NCBI GenBank assembly: GCA_026399435.1
Contig: JAPLQX010000006.1
Location: 1 to 42,522, forward strand
Direction: 5' to 3'
DNA length: 42,522 nucleotides
Source: Rhodocyclales bacterium
Lineage (GTDB): Bacteria > Pseudomonadota > Gammaproteobacteria > Burkholderiales > Rhodocyclaceae
Part shown: positions 32,913-42,509 of the stretch, piece by piece
How the letters are laid out: each line of letters starts with the position of its first letter
How positions within the stretch are numbered: position 1 is the first letter of the stretch
Notes under the pieces: generated by a model
What the model saw: the letters and a program-made list of their open reading frames with translations, nothing else
What the model was told of the DNA's origin: nothing
Databases searched by the model: none
Translations under genes and position numbers: made by a program

Positions 32913-34265
32913 ATGGAAATAAGCATTGCACTGGTGGTGGGCGTGGTGCTGGGCGGTGTGCTGGTCGCCTGGGTTCTCGGCGCGCGCGTGCGCGAAGCGC
33001 AGGCGCGGCTGGCCCAGCAGGACGGCGAACTGGCAGCGCTGCGTGCCCAGGAGTCGGCGCTGGCGGTACGGTGTGCGCAACTCGCCACCGAGCTGGAAAA
33101 GGATCAGGCGCTGTTCGCCGAGCGCCAGGCCACGCTGGAAGCCGCGCGCGACAGTTTCGCCGATGCCTTCAAGGTGATTTCGGCCGATGCACTGGCGAAG
33201 AACAACCAGTCCTTCCTCGAACTCGCCCGCGCCACGCTGGAAGCGCAGCAGGCCGCGGCGCTGGCAGCCGCGCGGACCGATCTCGACAAGCGGCAACTCG
33301 CCATCGGCGAACTGGTGGCGCCGGTGAAAGTGTCGCTGGAAAAATTCGATTTGCAAATTCAGGGTATCGAAAAGTCGCGCATCGACGCTTACGCCACGCT
33401 GACCGAACAGGTTCGCGCCATGGCCGAAGCGCAGGGCGCCTTGCGCCTGGAAACCGGCAACCTGGTCAAGGCCCTGCGCGCGCCGCAAACGCGCGGGCGT
33501 TGGGGCGAGCTGCAACTCAAGCGCGTGGTCGAGATGGCCGGCATGCTCGATCACTGCGACTTCTTCGAGCAGGAAAGTACCACCACCGAAGATGGCCGGC
33601 TGCGCCCCGACATGGTGATCAAGCTGCCCGGCGGCAAGAACATCGTGGTCGATGCCAAGGCGCCGCTGGCCGCTTACCTTGAAGCGCTGGAGGCGACCGA
33701 CGAGGAGGAGAAGAAGCGCAAGCTGGCCGATCACGCGCGCCAGGTGCGCGAGCACCTCAAGAAGCTCGGCCAGAAAGCCTACTGGGAGCAGTTCCAGCCC
33801 TCGCCCGACTTCGTCGTGCTGTTCCTGCCCGGCGAGATGTTCTACTCGGCCGCGCTGGAAGCCGATCCCTCGCTGATCGAGCAGGGCGTCGAGCAGCGCG
33901 TGATCCTCGCCACGCCGACCACGCTGATCGCGCTGCTGCGCGCCGTCGCCTACGGCTGGACGCAGCAGGCGCTGACCGAAAACGCCGAGCGCATCAGCCA
34001 GCTTGGGCGCGAGCTTTACGACCGCATCGCCACGGTGACCGAGCACTGGGGCCGCGTCGGCAAGAACCTCGGCGAGGCCGTCGGCGCCTACAACGACTCG
34101 GTGGCGTCGATGGAACGCCGGGTGCTGGTCTCGGCGCGCAAGTTCCGCGACCTCAAGGTAGCCCCCGAAGACAAGGAAATCCGCGACCTGAATCCGGTCG
34201 AGGCGCTGCCGCGCGACGTGCAAGCGCCCGAATTGTTGGCGAAGGACGATAGGCTCATCCCATGA
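32913..34265 (+). CDS. rmuC: RmuC-family DNA recombination protein
   Basis: 450 residues. One N-terminal membrane helix (about 4-24) precedes a long coiled coil (about 25-150), then the RmuC nuclease-like core: RGRWGELQLKRVVEMAGML, RPDMVIKLPGGKNIVVDAKAP with the PD-(D/E)xK-like D...DAK pattern, and FLPGEMFYSAALE. In E. coli, rmuC loss increases inversion at short repeats; the exact activity is unproven. It begins 67 bp after hslR. Confidence 0.92.
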   Translation: MEISIALVVGVVLGGVLVAWVLGARVREAQARLAQQDGELAALRAQESALAVRCAQLATELEKDQALFAERQATLEAARDSFADAFKVISADALAKNNQSFLELARATLEAQQAAALAAARTDLDKRQLAIGELVAPVKVSLEKFDLQIQGIEKSRIDAYATLTEQVRAMAEAQGALRLETGNLVKALRAPQTRGRWGELQLKRVVEMAGMLDHCDFFEQESTTTEDGRLRPDMVIKLPGGKNIVVDAKAPLAAYLEALEATDEEEKKRKLADHARQVREHLKKLGQKAYWEQFQPSPDFVVLFLPGEMFYSAALEADPSLIEQGVEQRVILATPTTLIALLRAVAYGWTQQALTENAERISQLGRELYDRIATVTEHWGRVGKNLGEAVGAYNDSVASMERRVLVSARKFRDLKVAPEDKEIRDLNPVEALPRDVQAPELLAKDDRLIP

Positions 34266-34311
34266 GCCTTGCGGCGGGCAGACTGTTCTCCATTCTCAAG
34301 GAGGCAGTCAC

Positions 34312-34428
34312 ATGTACATCGATCAGGTATTCGCCCAGCAACCCGTTCATCCCGCCGATCTCGCCGTGTTCATCGTCACCACGACCCTGTGCGCCCTCGG
34401 CGCCCTGATGCTGCCGCTGGCGGGATGA
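34312..34428 (+). CDS. 38-residue single-helix membrane peptide
   Basis: Small ORF MYIDQVFAQQPVHPADLAVF followed by a hydrophobic stretch (about residues 17-37) ending LPLAG. A strong Shine-Dalgarno, AAGGAGG at 34298-34304, is 7 bp from the ATG and is the main evidence that it is translated. It lies 46 bp after rmuC, before the ORF6N gene. I recognise no family; a small membrane regulatory peptide or a hydrophobic type I-like toxin are possible. Confidence 0.6.
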   Translation: MYIDQVFAQQPVHPADLAVFIVTTTLCALGALMLPLAG

Positions 34429-34463
34429 TCAATCAAGGCGTGGCCTAAAAAGTCCGATCCTCA

Positions 34464-35018
34464 ATGACCAAAATCGCTCCCAATCCGGAAAATCTTGCGC
34501 CACTCGTCCTGGCCATCCGGGGCGAGAAAGTCCTGCTGGATTCCGATCTCGCGGAACTTTATGGCGTAGGGACAAAAGTTCTCAACCAGGCAGTAAAGAG
34601 AAACCTCGACCGGTTTCCTGCCGATTTCATGTTCCAGCTCACGGCCGAGGAATGGGAACGGATGAGGTCACAATCTATGACATCATCCTCCAAGGCAAGC
34701 CCTATGCGGTCACAAGTCGTGACCGCATCCCGGCGTAATGTCAGCGCCTTGCCCTACGCCTTCACCGAGCAGGGTATCGCCATGCTCTCCAGTGTCCTGC
34801 GTTCGCCACGCGCGGTTGAAGTGAATATCGCCATCATGCGCACCTTCGTCCAGCTTCGGCGTCTCATGGACTCGAATCGCGACCTCGCCCGCAAGATCGA
34901 GGCGGTGGAAATGAGATACGACGAGCAGTTCTCTGCGATCTTCGATGCCATCAAACAACTGATTGCGGACGATCAGACGCGCAAGGCCAAGCCCAAGCGC
35001 TCCATCGGATTCCTCTGA
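34464..35018 (+). CDS. ORF6N-domain DNA-binding protein
   Basis: 184 residues. An N-terminal ORF6N/KilA-N-like domain (about 10-100) is shown by LVLAIRGEKVLLDSDLAELYGV, LNQAVKRNLDRFPADFMFQLT, ALPYAFTEQGIAMLSSVLRS and VNIAIMRTFVQLR. The rest is a helical coiled-coil tail. These proteins occur in phages as antirepressor-like factors and as single chromosomal genes, often near restriction or toxin modules. No other phage gene is visible here. The neighbour downstream is the AddB-like nuclease gene, starting 19 bp later. Confidence 0.88.
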   Translation: MTKIAPNPENLAPLVLAIRGEKVLLDSDLAELYGVGTKVLNQAVKRNLDRFPADFMFQLTAEEWERMRSQSMTSSSKASPMRSQVVTASRRNVSALPYAFTEQGIAMLSSVLRSPRAVEVNIAIMRTFVQLRRLMDSNRDLARKIEAVEMRYDEQFSAIFDAIKQLIADDQTRKAKPKRSIGFL

Positions 35019-35037
35019 TCTGCTGCGGAATTCCTGA

Positions 35038-37779
35038 ATGAGCTACGGATGTGTGGGGTCGATGATGATTCGTTCCGATCTGCCCGAAGTAAAGCTGGCC
35101 GGATTGCCCGGCGGGCCGGAGCCGCTGGTGCTGTGCGCCACGGCGCGGCTGGCGACCGGGTTGCGCCGCGCTCACGGCGAACTGCAGGTGGCGCGCGGCG
35201 CGGTGACCTGGCAGGCGTTGCAAAGTTCGACGCCGGCCATGTGGCTCGAACACCTGAGTTCATCGGCACTGCTGCGCGGCGAAATCCCGCCCGCCGGCGT
35301 GCCCGGAAGCTTTCTCTCGCGGCCGCAGGAACGCAGCTTGTGGGAACAGGCCATTGCCCGCGACACGGGCGCGGCGGCGGAGTTGTTCGATCGCGAAGGT
35401 ATGGCACTGGCCGCGATGGAAGCCGCGAGCCTGCAACGGTCGTGGCGCATCGAGATTCCGGAGCCATTGCATACGGAGGAATACCGCGCCTTTCTGCGCT
35501 GGCGCGACGCGGTGGCCGAAGCCTGCCAGGCCGGCGGCTGGCGCACGGCGGACGAGGTCATGGCATGGCGCATCGAATGCATAGCACGCGGCATCGGCGG
35601 CCTGCCGGCGCGCCTCGGCATTGCCGGCTTCATCGCGCCCGATCCGCTGGTCTCACGCCTGCTGGTGGTGCTGGAAGCGCGCGGCGTCGAACTGTTCCGG
35701 CTGGATTTCGGGCGCGGCGAAACCGCGCCTGCGGTCGGCGCCGAATTGCCCGACGCCGAAGCCGAATGCGTCGCTGCGGCGCGATGGGCGCGAGACTGGC
35801 TGACGCGCGATGCATCGGCCCGCGTGCGAATCGCCGTCGCCGATCTGCCGGCGCGCCGGCGGCTGCTGGAATCCGCGCTCGAAGATTGTTTGCATCCCGA
35901 CGCCGTGGGCGCCGGCTGGGCGTCGCTGGAGCGCGACTACGCGTTCGCGGCCGGCTCGCCGCTGGCAGCCGAGCCGCTGGTCGATGTCGCCCTGCGCCTG
36001 TTGCAGCTCCACGCTCATTCGCAGCGCGTGGCGCAGGCCGAGTTCGGCGCCTTGCTCTGCGGTCCCGGCTGGTCGGCCGATGTCGATGAAGCCGACGCCC
36101 GCGCGCGGATCGAAGCCGCATTGCGCGAACTTCTGCCGCCCGAAACCAGCCTCGAACGCCTGACGCGTGCCGCAGTGCGCCAAGCCGAAGGTCTGCAGGC
36201 GCCGCGCCTTGTCGAGCAGCTCGGTGCGTTGCTGGAAGCGGTGCGCAGCGCGCCGCGCCGCCAGCTTCCCTCGGTGTGGGCTGCGGTCTTCGCCGGGCTG
36301 CTCGAAGCGCTCGGTTGGCCCGGCCAGCGCAGCCTGCTGGCGACGGAGCGCGCGGCCGGCGACGAATTGCGCGAGGCCCTGGGCGGCCTGCTCGCGCTGG
36401 ACGGCATCCTCGGCCGCGTCGATGGCGGCGAGGCGCTGCGCCAACTGCAGCGACAGTGTCGCGATCAGGCGTTTGCCGCCATGCGCCAGACTCCCGCGCG
36501 GGTCGAAATGTGCAGCCTGGCCGATGCCCTGGCCGGTCCGGTGGATGCACTCTGGGTCATGGGCCTCAACGAAGGTGCATGGCCGCCTGCGCCGCGACCG
36601 AATCCGCTGCTGCCCGCCGAATTGCAGCGGCGCGCCGGCATCCCCGCCGCGCGTGCCGACAGTCTGGCGATGGAGGCGCAAAGCCTGCAGGCCTTGTGGT
36701 GTGACAGCGCCGGCGAGGTGGTGTTCTCCTGGGCGCAGCGCGAAGGCGAGCGGCCGCTGCGAGCCAGCCCGCTGCTGGCGGAGATTCCGCGCCGCGAGTG
36801 GCCGCCGCTACCGGTGTTGCCGTTCTCGTCGGAGCCGCTCGAGCGCCTGGATGATGCGCGGGCGCCGCTGGTCGGCGCCGCCGAGCGCATCCGCGGCGGC
36901 ACGGCGCTGCTGGCGGCCCAGGCGGTGTGTCCGGCATGGGCTTTCTATCAATATCGGCTCGGCGCCGCCGTATTACCAGAGCCGACTTTCGGGCTCGATG
37001 CGCGGGCGCGCGGCTCGCTGCTGCATGCTGCGCTGGAGGAATTCTGGCGCGGACGCAGCCTGGCCGATCTGACGCAGATGGACGAGGCTGCCCGCGTCGC
37101 GGAAATTCAGCGCGTGGTGGCGCATGCGTTGGCCGAGTTCGACCGCGATGCCGTCGAGCCGCTGCCGCCGCGCCTGCGACAACTGGAAGGCGAGCGGCTG
37201 CAGGGACTGCTCGCCGTCTGGCTCGAGGTCGAAGAGCGGCGCGCGCCGTTCCGCGTCGTCGCCTGCGAGGAAAAATACCCGCTCGATATCGAAGGCCTGC
37301 CGGTGCGCGTGGTGATCGACCGCATCGACGAACTCGAAGACGGACGGCTGGTGGTGATCGACTACAAGAGCGGCCGCAGGGTTTCGGCGGACAGCTGGGC
37401 CGACCCGCGCATCAGCGAGCCGCAACTACCGATCTATGCCGCGCTGGCCTTTCCCGACCGTGCCGTGGCCGCCATCGTGCTGGCCCGCGTCACGCGCGAC
37501 GAGCCGGGCTTTCTCGGCCTGAGCGAGGACGACGGTTTGCTGCCCGATGTGAAGTCGCTCGATGCACAGCGCAAGCGCTATGCGGAGGACGAATTCCCCG
37601 ATTGGGAGACGCTGCGCCACCTTTGGGCGGAACGCATCACCGACCTCGCGCGCGAAGTGCGCGACGGCATTGCAGCCGTGGTTTTCAAGGATGAAAAGGC
37701 TATCGAGTATTGCGACGTGCGTCCGTTGCTGCGCGTCGCCGAGCGACGGCAGCAGTTCGATGAGGCCGGCGAGCCATGA
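35038..37779 (+). CDS. AddB-like double-strand-break repair nuclease
   Basis: 913 residues from ATG 35038; ATG at 35062 or 35065 are equally possible since no ribosome site decides. The N-terminal and middle regions are inactive-helicase-like (LWVMGLNEGAWPPAPRPNPLLP is the usual AddB/RecB-family segment). The C-terminal nuclease has GSLLHAALEEFW, VVIDRIDELEDG and VVIDYKSG, the PD-(D/E)xK core with its QLPIYA motif. The C-terminal CxxCxxxxxC cysteines that bind an iron-sulfur cluster in true AddB are absent. The stop overlaps the helicase start by 4 bp (ATGA), so the two subunits are made together and likely process double-strand ends for recombination. Confidence 0.88.
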   Translation: MSYGCVGSMMIRSDLPEVKLAGLPGGPEPLVLCATARLATGLRRAHGELQVARGAVTWQALQSSTPAMWLEHLSSSALLRGEIPPAGVPGSFLSRPQERSLWEQAIARDTGAAAELFDREGMALAAMEAASLQRSWRIEIPEPLHTEEYRAFLRWRDAVAEACQAGGWRTADEVMAWRIECIARGIGGLPARLGIAGFIAPDPLVSRLLVVLEARGVELFRLDFGRGETAPAVGAELPDAEAECVAAARWARDWLTRDASARVRIAVADLPARRRLLESALEDCLHPDAVGAGWASLERDYAFAAGSPLAAEPLVDVALRLLQLHAHSQRVAQAEFGALLCGPGWSADVDEADARARIEAALRELLPPETSLERLTRAAVRQAEGLQAPRLVEQLGALLEAVRSAPRRQLPSVWAAVFAGLLEALGWPGQRSLLATERAAGDELREALGGLLALDGILGRVDGGEALRQLQRQCRDQAFAAMRQTPARVEMCSLADALAGPVDALWVMGLNEGAWPPAPRPNPLLPAELQRRAGIPAARADSLAMEAQSLQALWCDSAGEVVFSWAQREGERPLRASPLLAEIPRREWPPLPVLPFSSEPLERLDDARAPLVGAAERIRGGTALLAAQAVCPAWAFYQYRLGAAVLPEPTFGLDARARGSLLHAALEEFWRGRSLADLTQMDEAARVAEIQRVVAHALAEFDRDAVEPLPPRLRQLEGERLQGLLAVWLEVEERRAPFRVVACEEKYPLDIEGLPVRVVIDRIDELEDGRLVVIDYKSGRRVSADSWADPRISEPQLPIYAALAFPDRAVAAIVLARVTRDEPGFLGLSEDDGLLPDVKSLDAQRKRYAEDEFPDWETLRHLWAERITDLAREVRDGIAAVVFKDEKAIEYCDVRPLLRVAERRQQFDEAGEP

Positions 37780-40700
37780 GCGACCTGCTGCGGGAAGACG
37801 AGGCCAACCGTCGCCGCGCGCTGGAGATCGACTCCTTCATCGTCGAGGCTCCCGCCGGCGCGGGCAAGACCGAGCTGCTCACGCAGCGTTACCTGCGCCT
37901 GCTGGCGACGGTGGACGAGCCCGAAGAAATCATCGCCATCACCTTCACCAACAAGGCGGCCGGCGAGATGCGCCAGCGCATCGCGGACAGCCTCGCGCTG
38001 GCGCGGCAGGCAGGCACGCCCGAGGCCGCGCACAAGCGCATCACCTGCGAGCTGGCGCGTGCCGCGCTGGCGCGCTCGGCCGAGCTGGGTTGGCAGATCG
38101 AAACCCAGCCGGGGCGGCTGCGGCTGACCACCATCGATGCGCTGTGCGCCGGCCTGGCGCGGCAGATGCCGCTGCTGTCGCGCTTCGGCGCGCAGCCTGC
38201 GGTGGCCGAAGAGGCCAGGCGGCATTACGAAGAGGCCGCGCGGCGGGCGCTCGATCACCTCGAAGGCAGGAGTGAAGACGAGCGCGAGCATGCCGAGGCG
38301 GTGGCCACGGCGCTGGCGCATCTCGACAACGACGTCACGCGACTGGCGCGCCTGCTGGCCGAGATGCTGGCGCGGCGCGAGCAGTGGCGCGAGATTGGCG
38401 AACTCGACGATCCCGAGTCGGCGATCGGTGAGGCACTCGAGGAGATGGTCGGCGAGGAACTGGCGCTGGTCTGCGAGGCGCTCGATGACACTTGGCAGAG
38501 GCAGTGGATGCCGCTGGCGCGCTTCGCCGCCGACAACCTGGGCGGTGGCCCGCTGAGCGACTGGACAGAAACGCTGGCCGCCGCGCCGGAAGAACTGCCG
38601 CGCTGGCGGGCGCTGGCCGAAATGCTGCTGACGCAGAAGGACGAACCGCGCAAGACCGTGACGGTGAAAAACGGCTTTCCGGCGGGCAAGGAATTCAAAC
38701 CGCAGAAGGACGCCATGCTGGAGCGTCTGGTCGCGCTCGATGCCGGGGCGGTCGCCGCCCTGCAGCGCCTGCGCGAGCTGCCGGCGCCCGATCACGACAA
38801 CGATGCCGTGGTGCGTGCGCTGGCGCGCCTGATGAAGCTCGCCGCCGCCGAACTGTGGCTGGTGTTCCGCGAGGCCGGCGAGGTCGATTTCGGCGAACTC
38901 GCCGCGCGCGCCATCGCCGCGCTGGGTGACGAGCTAGATCCCTCTGAGCTGGGACTGCGCCTCGATTACCGCATCCGCCATTTGCTGGTCGATGAATTCC
39001 AGGACACCAGTCCGGCGCAGATCGAATTGCTCGAACGTCTGACCGCCGGCTGGCAGCCGGATGACGGCCGCACGCTGTTTGCGGTGGGCGATCCGATGCA
39101 GTCGATCTACCGCTTCCGCAAGGCCGACGTCGGGCTCTTCCTGCGAGTCGCCGAGAACGGCGTCGGCGCGCTGCGGCTCACGCCCTTGCGCCTGTCGCGC
39201 AACAACCGTTCCTGTCCGGCCGTGGTGGACTGGATCAACGCCAGCTTCCCGGCGGTGTTCCCGGCCATGGACGATCCGCTGCGCGGCGAGATCCGCTATC
39301 GCGAGTTCGCCGCCACGCGCGATGCGCTGCCGCAGGCCGGCGTCATGATCCATCCGGTGCTGGCCGCAAAAGGCGAGGGCGCCGCGGGCGCCCGCAGCGA
39401 GGCGCGGCGGATCATCGCGCTGATCGAAGCCGAATGGCGCGAGGACCCGGCGCGCAAGCTAGCCGTACTGGTGCGCGCCAGGGATCATCTGTCCGCGCTG
39501 GTCGCCACGATCCGCCGCCATGGCGCCGCCTGGCGTTTTTCGGCCGTCGAAATCGAGCCGCTGGCGGACCGCCAGGCCGTGCAGGACCTGATCTCGCTGA
39601 CCCGCGCGCTGCATCACCGCGCCGACCGCGTGCATTGGCTGGCCGTGCTGCGAGCGCCCTGGTGCGGCCTGTGCCTGGCCGACCTGCACGCGCTGGCCGG
39701 CGATGATCACGCTGCGACGATCTGGTCGCTGATGAATGATGCCGGGTGCATCGAGCGGCTGTCGGCCGATGGCCAGCGGCGGCTCGCGCATGTGCGCGAG
39801 GTGCTGGCCGAGGCGCTGGCCGGGCAGGGCCGGCAGCGACGCCGGCGCTGGGTCGAGGATGCCTGGAAGAAGCTCGGCGGGCCGGCGTGCCTCGGTGGCG
39901 CGAGCGAGGCCGCCGACGCACAGGCCTACTTCAATCGTCTTGATGTGCTGGATGCGGCGGGGCGCTTCGTGCTCGACAGCCTCGAGGACGACATGGGCCG
40001 CCTCTATGCGGCGCCCGATGCGCAGGCCGACGGCCGGCTGCAGCTGATGACCATCCACAAGGCCAAGGGGCTGGAGTTCGACACCGTGATCCTGCCCGGC
40101 CTGCATCGCGAACCGGCGGGACGCGATACGCCACTCCTGGCATGGGACAGTTTTCCACTGGCCTCGGGCGAGCGCCTGATCGCCGCGCCGGTGAATCAGC
40201 GGCGCGGCAGAACGGCGGGTGAGCCGACGGCGTATGACTTCCTGCAGCGCATGGAGAAGGAGCGCAGCCGCAACGAGGAGGCCCGCGTGCTCTACGTCGC
40301 CGCGACGCGCGCGGTGCGCCGCCTGCATCTGGTCGCAGTGGCGCAGCGCGACGAGGAAGGGGCGCTCGTCGCGCCACGTGCCGCTTCGCCGCTGGCTCGA
40401 CTGTGGCCTGCCATCGAGGCGGAGTTCGTGCGAGCGGCAGCCAGTGCAGGCGTCGCCACGGAGTCTCCGGCAAGCAGCGAGCTGGCCGACGAACTTGCCG
40501 ACTTCGTGCCGCAATTGCTGCGGCTGAAGAAGCCGGCCGTAGTGCCGGCCTGGCGCGCACCCGACCTCCCGGCGCCCGCGACGGACCAGCGAGAGGACAC
40601 TGCCGACCCGCTGGCCGCCGCGGTGGGTACCCTGACCCACGCCGTGCTGGAACTGATCGCGGCCGATCCTGACGCATGGAATACGTCGCGCGTGACCGAG

Positions 40701-41132
40701 CGCCAGCCCGGCTTCGAGCGCTGGCTGGCCAGCCGCGGCTGGTCGTCGGCCGATGCGCGGGCGGGGGCGGTGCGTGTTGCGCGGATGCTGGCGACGACGC
40801 TGACCAGCGCGGATGGCGAATGGGTACTGCGCCGCCGCCCCGACGCGGCCGCCGAACTCGCGCTGACAAAACTCGGCGCTGGCGGTACGGCGGAAACCCG
40901 CGTCGTCGATCGCAGCTTCGTCGAAGACGGCGTGCGCTGGATCATCGACTACAAGACCGCCGATCTGGGTCCGGCCGCCGATCTCCGGCAGCTTGCGGAC
41001 CACGCCGCGCGCTACCGGTCGCAGCTCGAATCCTATGCCGCGCTGTTCGCTGCCGAACGTGTGCCGCAGCGCCTTGCCGTGTTCTATGTTGCGCATGGCA
41101 TTCTGGCGAGTCTGGAATACAATCTCTCCTGA
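37776..41132 (+). CDS. AddA/RecB-like UvrD-type helicase-nuclease
   Basis: 1118 residues. Walker A is EAPAGAGKTELL (K31), motif Ia is ITFTNKAAGEMRQR, Walker B is LLVDEFQDTS, then GDPMQSIYRFR, LMTIHKAKGLEFD and a later RVLYVAATRA helicase motif. The C-terminal ~130 residues hold a second nuclease domain: GTLTHAVLELI and WIIDYKTAD. It is therefore an ATP-driven DNA translocase with its own nuclease, coupled by ATGA overlap to the AddB-like subunit. The pair resembles the AddAB-like system used instead of RecBCD in several bacterial groups. Confidence 0.92.
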   Translation: MSDLLREDEANRRRALEIDSFIVEAPAGAGKTELLTQRYLRLLATVDEPEEIIAITFTNKAAGEMRQRIADSLALARQAGTPEAAHKRITCELARAALARSAELGWQIETQPGRLRLTTIDALCAGLARQMPLLSRFGAQPAVAEEARRHYEEAARRALDHLEGRSEDEREHAEAVATALAHLDNDVTRLARLLAEMLARREQWREIGELDDPESAIGEALEEMVGEELALVCEALDDTWQRQWMPLARFAADNLGGGPLSDWTETLAAAPEELPRWRALAEMLLTQKDEPRKTVTVKNGFPAGKEFKPQKDAMLERLVALDAGAVAALQRLRELPAPDHDNDAVVRALARLMKLAAAELWLVFREAGEVDFGELAARAIAALGDELDPSELGLRLDYRIRHLLVDEFQDTSPAQIELLERLTAGWQPDDGRTLFAVGDPMQSIYRFRKADVGLFLRVAENGVGALRLTPLRLSRNNRSCPAVVDWINASFPAVFPAMDDPLRGEIRYREFAATRDALPQAGVMIHPVLAAKGEGAAGARSEARRIIALIEAEWREDPARKLAVLVRARDHLSALVATIRRHGAAWRFSAVEIEPLADRQAVQDLISLTRALHHRADRVHWLAVLRAPWCGLCLADLHALAGDDHAATIWSLMNDAGCIERLSADGQRRLAHVREVLAEALAGQGRQRRRRWVEDAWKKLGGPACLGGASEAADAQAYFNRLDVLDAAGRFVLDSLEDDMGRLYAAPDAQADGRLQLMTIHKAKGLEFDTVILPGLHREPAGRDTPLLAWDSFPLASGERLIAAPVNQRRGRTAGEPTAYDFLQRMEKERSRNEEARVLYVAATRAVRRLHLVAVAQRDEEGALVAPRAASPLARLWPAIEAEFVRAAASAGVATESPASSELADELADFVPQLLRLKKPAVVPAWRAPDLPAPATDQREDTADPLAAAVGTLTHAVLELIAADPDAWNTSRVTERQPGFERWLASRGWSSADARAGAVRVARMLATTLTSADGEWVLRRRPDAAAELALTKLGAGGTAETRVVDRSFVEDGVRWIIDYKTADLGPAADLRQLADHAARYRSQLESYAALFAAERVPQRLAVFYVAHGILASLEYNLS

Positions 41133-41155
41133 CACCGAGCTTTGTGGGGGAAGAC

Positions 41156-42088
41156 ATGTCCGACAAGAAGTACCGCCTCGTGACACGCAGCGATTTCGAT
41201 GGCCTGGCCTGCGCCGTTCTGCTCAATGACCTCAACATGATCGACGAGATCAAGTTCGTCCATCCCAAGGACATGCAGGATGGCAAGGTGGAGATTTCCG
41301 AAAACGACATCACCACCAATCTGCCCTTCGTCCCGGGCGTGTTTCTGGCCTTCGATCATCACCTCTCCGAGACTTTCCGCAATCCCGGCGAGCGCCCCAA
41401 CCACATCATTTATCCCGACGCGCCGTCGGCCGCGCGCGTGGTGTTCGAGCACTTTGGCGGCAAGAACAAGTTTCCGCCGTCGTTCACCGAGATGATGCTG
41501 GCCGTCGACAAGAGCGATTCGGGAAATTTCACGCGCCAGGAAATCCTCGATCCGCAGGACTGGGTGCTGCTCAGCTACCTCATGGATTCGCGCACCGGCC
41601 TCGGCCGTTTCCGCGAGTTCCGCGTCAGCAACTACCAACTGATGATGGATCTGATCGCCTACTGCCGCAACCACAGCATCGACCAGATCCTGGCCCTGCC
41701 GGATGTCAAGGAACGCGTCGATCTCTACTTCGAACACGCCGAGAAAGCCAAGGAACAGATCAGGCGCTGCACCAAGCTGTACAAGAATCTCGCGGTGATC
41801 GATCTGCGCAACGAGGAAACGATCTTCGCCGTCAATCGCTTCATGATTTACGCGATGTTCCCCGAGATCAACATCTCCATCCATGTGATGTGGGGCGTGC
41901 AGAAACAGAACACGGTGTTCGCCGTCGGCAAGTCGATCGTCAATCGCACATCGAATACCAACGTCGGCGAACTGATGCTGTTCTACGGCGGCGGCGGGCA
42001 TGAAAATGCCGGCACCTGCCAGATCGCCAACGAAAGGGCCGACAAAGTCCTGCATGGGCTGATCGACACCATCAACGCCGACGGCTGA
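41156..42088 (+). CDS. DHH-family phosphoesterase
   Basis: 310 residues from ATG 41156, preceded by GGGGGAAG; a longer frame is antisense-like overlap with the helicase. The DHH domain has TRSDFDGLACAVLL and FDHHLSE, and the C-terminal DHHA1-like region ends in FYGGGGHENAGTC. Relatives include RecJ-like exonucleases, nano-RNases, c-di-AMP phosphodiesterases and exopolyphosphatases. The 310-residue, soluble form without OB-fold does not fit RecJ. It may act on oligonucleotides or cyclic dinucleotides. It follows the repair helicase after 23 bp, so it may be co-transcribed. Confidence 0.88.
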   Translation: MSDKKYRLVTRSDFDGLACAVLLNDLNMIDEIKFVHPKDMQDGKVEISENDITTNLPFVPGVFLAFDHHLSETFRNPGERPNHIIYPDAPSAARVVFEHFGGKNKFPPSFTEMMLAVDKSDSGNFTRQEILDPQDWVLLSYLMDSRTGLGRFREFRVSNYQLMMDLIAYCRNHSIDQILALPDVKERVDLYFEHAEKAKEQIRRCTKLYKNLAVIDLRNEETIFAVNRFMIYAMFPEINISIHVMWGVQKQNTVFAVGKSIVNRTSNTNVGELMLFYGGGGHENAGTCQIANERADKVLHGLIDTINADG

Positions 42089-42246
42089 TAGTCGACAGCG
42101 GCCGCTGCCGCCGCCAGTTGCCGTGCGCGTCGCCTACGAGGAAGTCGAATTGCGGAGCCAGTTTGACCACCGGAACCACGAATCTCTAGATCGAATTGGT
42201 CCGATAAAACCAGTCAGGTCAATATGGCGGTGGCCCCTGCGTAGTG
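42089..42246. other. Spacer between the DHH gene and the putative cassette ORF
   Basis: About 160 bp with no ORF or family signal that I can support. If 42384-42453 is an attC site, an attI site or another attC might be expected near here, but none is recognisable. Confidence 0.3.
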
Positions 42247-42381
42247 ATGGCTCAAGGCAGCAAAGATAACCTGCTGGCTACAGTGCTCGTAGAGGTCAAG
42301 GACGGGTACATCAAGCGCCTTGACATGTGCCAAATTTCCCCACCGTCTGCTACGGCACGAACCGGGGAGTATCCAGCGTAA
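42247..42381 (+). CDS. Small putative cassette-encoded ORF, unknown function
   Basis: 44 residues starting MAQGSKDNLLATVLVEVKDG, then YIKRLDMCQISPPS and ending GEYPA. The strand-turn-strand pattern VLVEVKDGYIKRLDM is protein-like. The TAA stop sits 2 bp before the attC-like element, the spacing seen in integron gene cassettes. There is no clear ribosome site, so expression is uncertain. Confidence 0.4.
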   Translation: MAQGSKDNLLATVLVEVKDGYIKRLDMCQISPPSATARTGEYPA

Positions 42382-42383
42382 TG

Positions 42384-42453
42384 CGCTAACCCGGTGTTGC
42401 AGGGGACGCTGCGCGATAACGCCGCTCCGCGCCCCTGAACTTCAACGTCGGGC
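42384..42453 (+). repeat. Integron attC-like recombination site (degenerate core)
   Basis: CGCTAAC at 42384-42390 takes the place of the R'' box. GTTGCAGGGG (42396-42405) pairs with CCCCTG...CAAC (42432-42446) with unpaired bases between, as in L''/L' arms. CGCTGCGCG and CCGCGC make the stem around an ATAACGCC loop, and GTCGGGC (42447-42453) is at the R' position where GTTAGGC is usual. The overall fold and order match attC sites of chromosomal integrons, but both core boxes are mutated. Confidence 0.5.
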
Positions 42454-42509
42454 CGCAGTCGAAACTCTGAAACTTGCAGCAACCGATCGATAAACACATG
42501 GAGGCAAAG

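Noticed and set aside
34464..35018. Prophage indicated by the ORF6N gene
   Set aside because: No other phage structural, replication or integration genes are nearby; single ORF6N genes are common in chromosomes.
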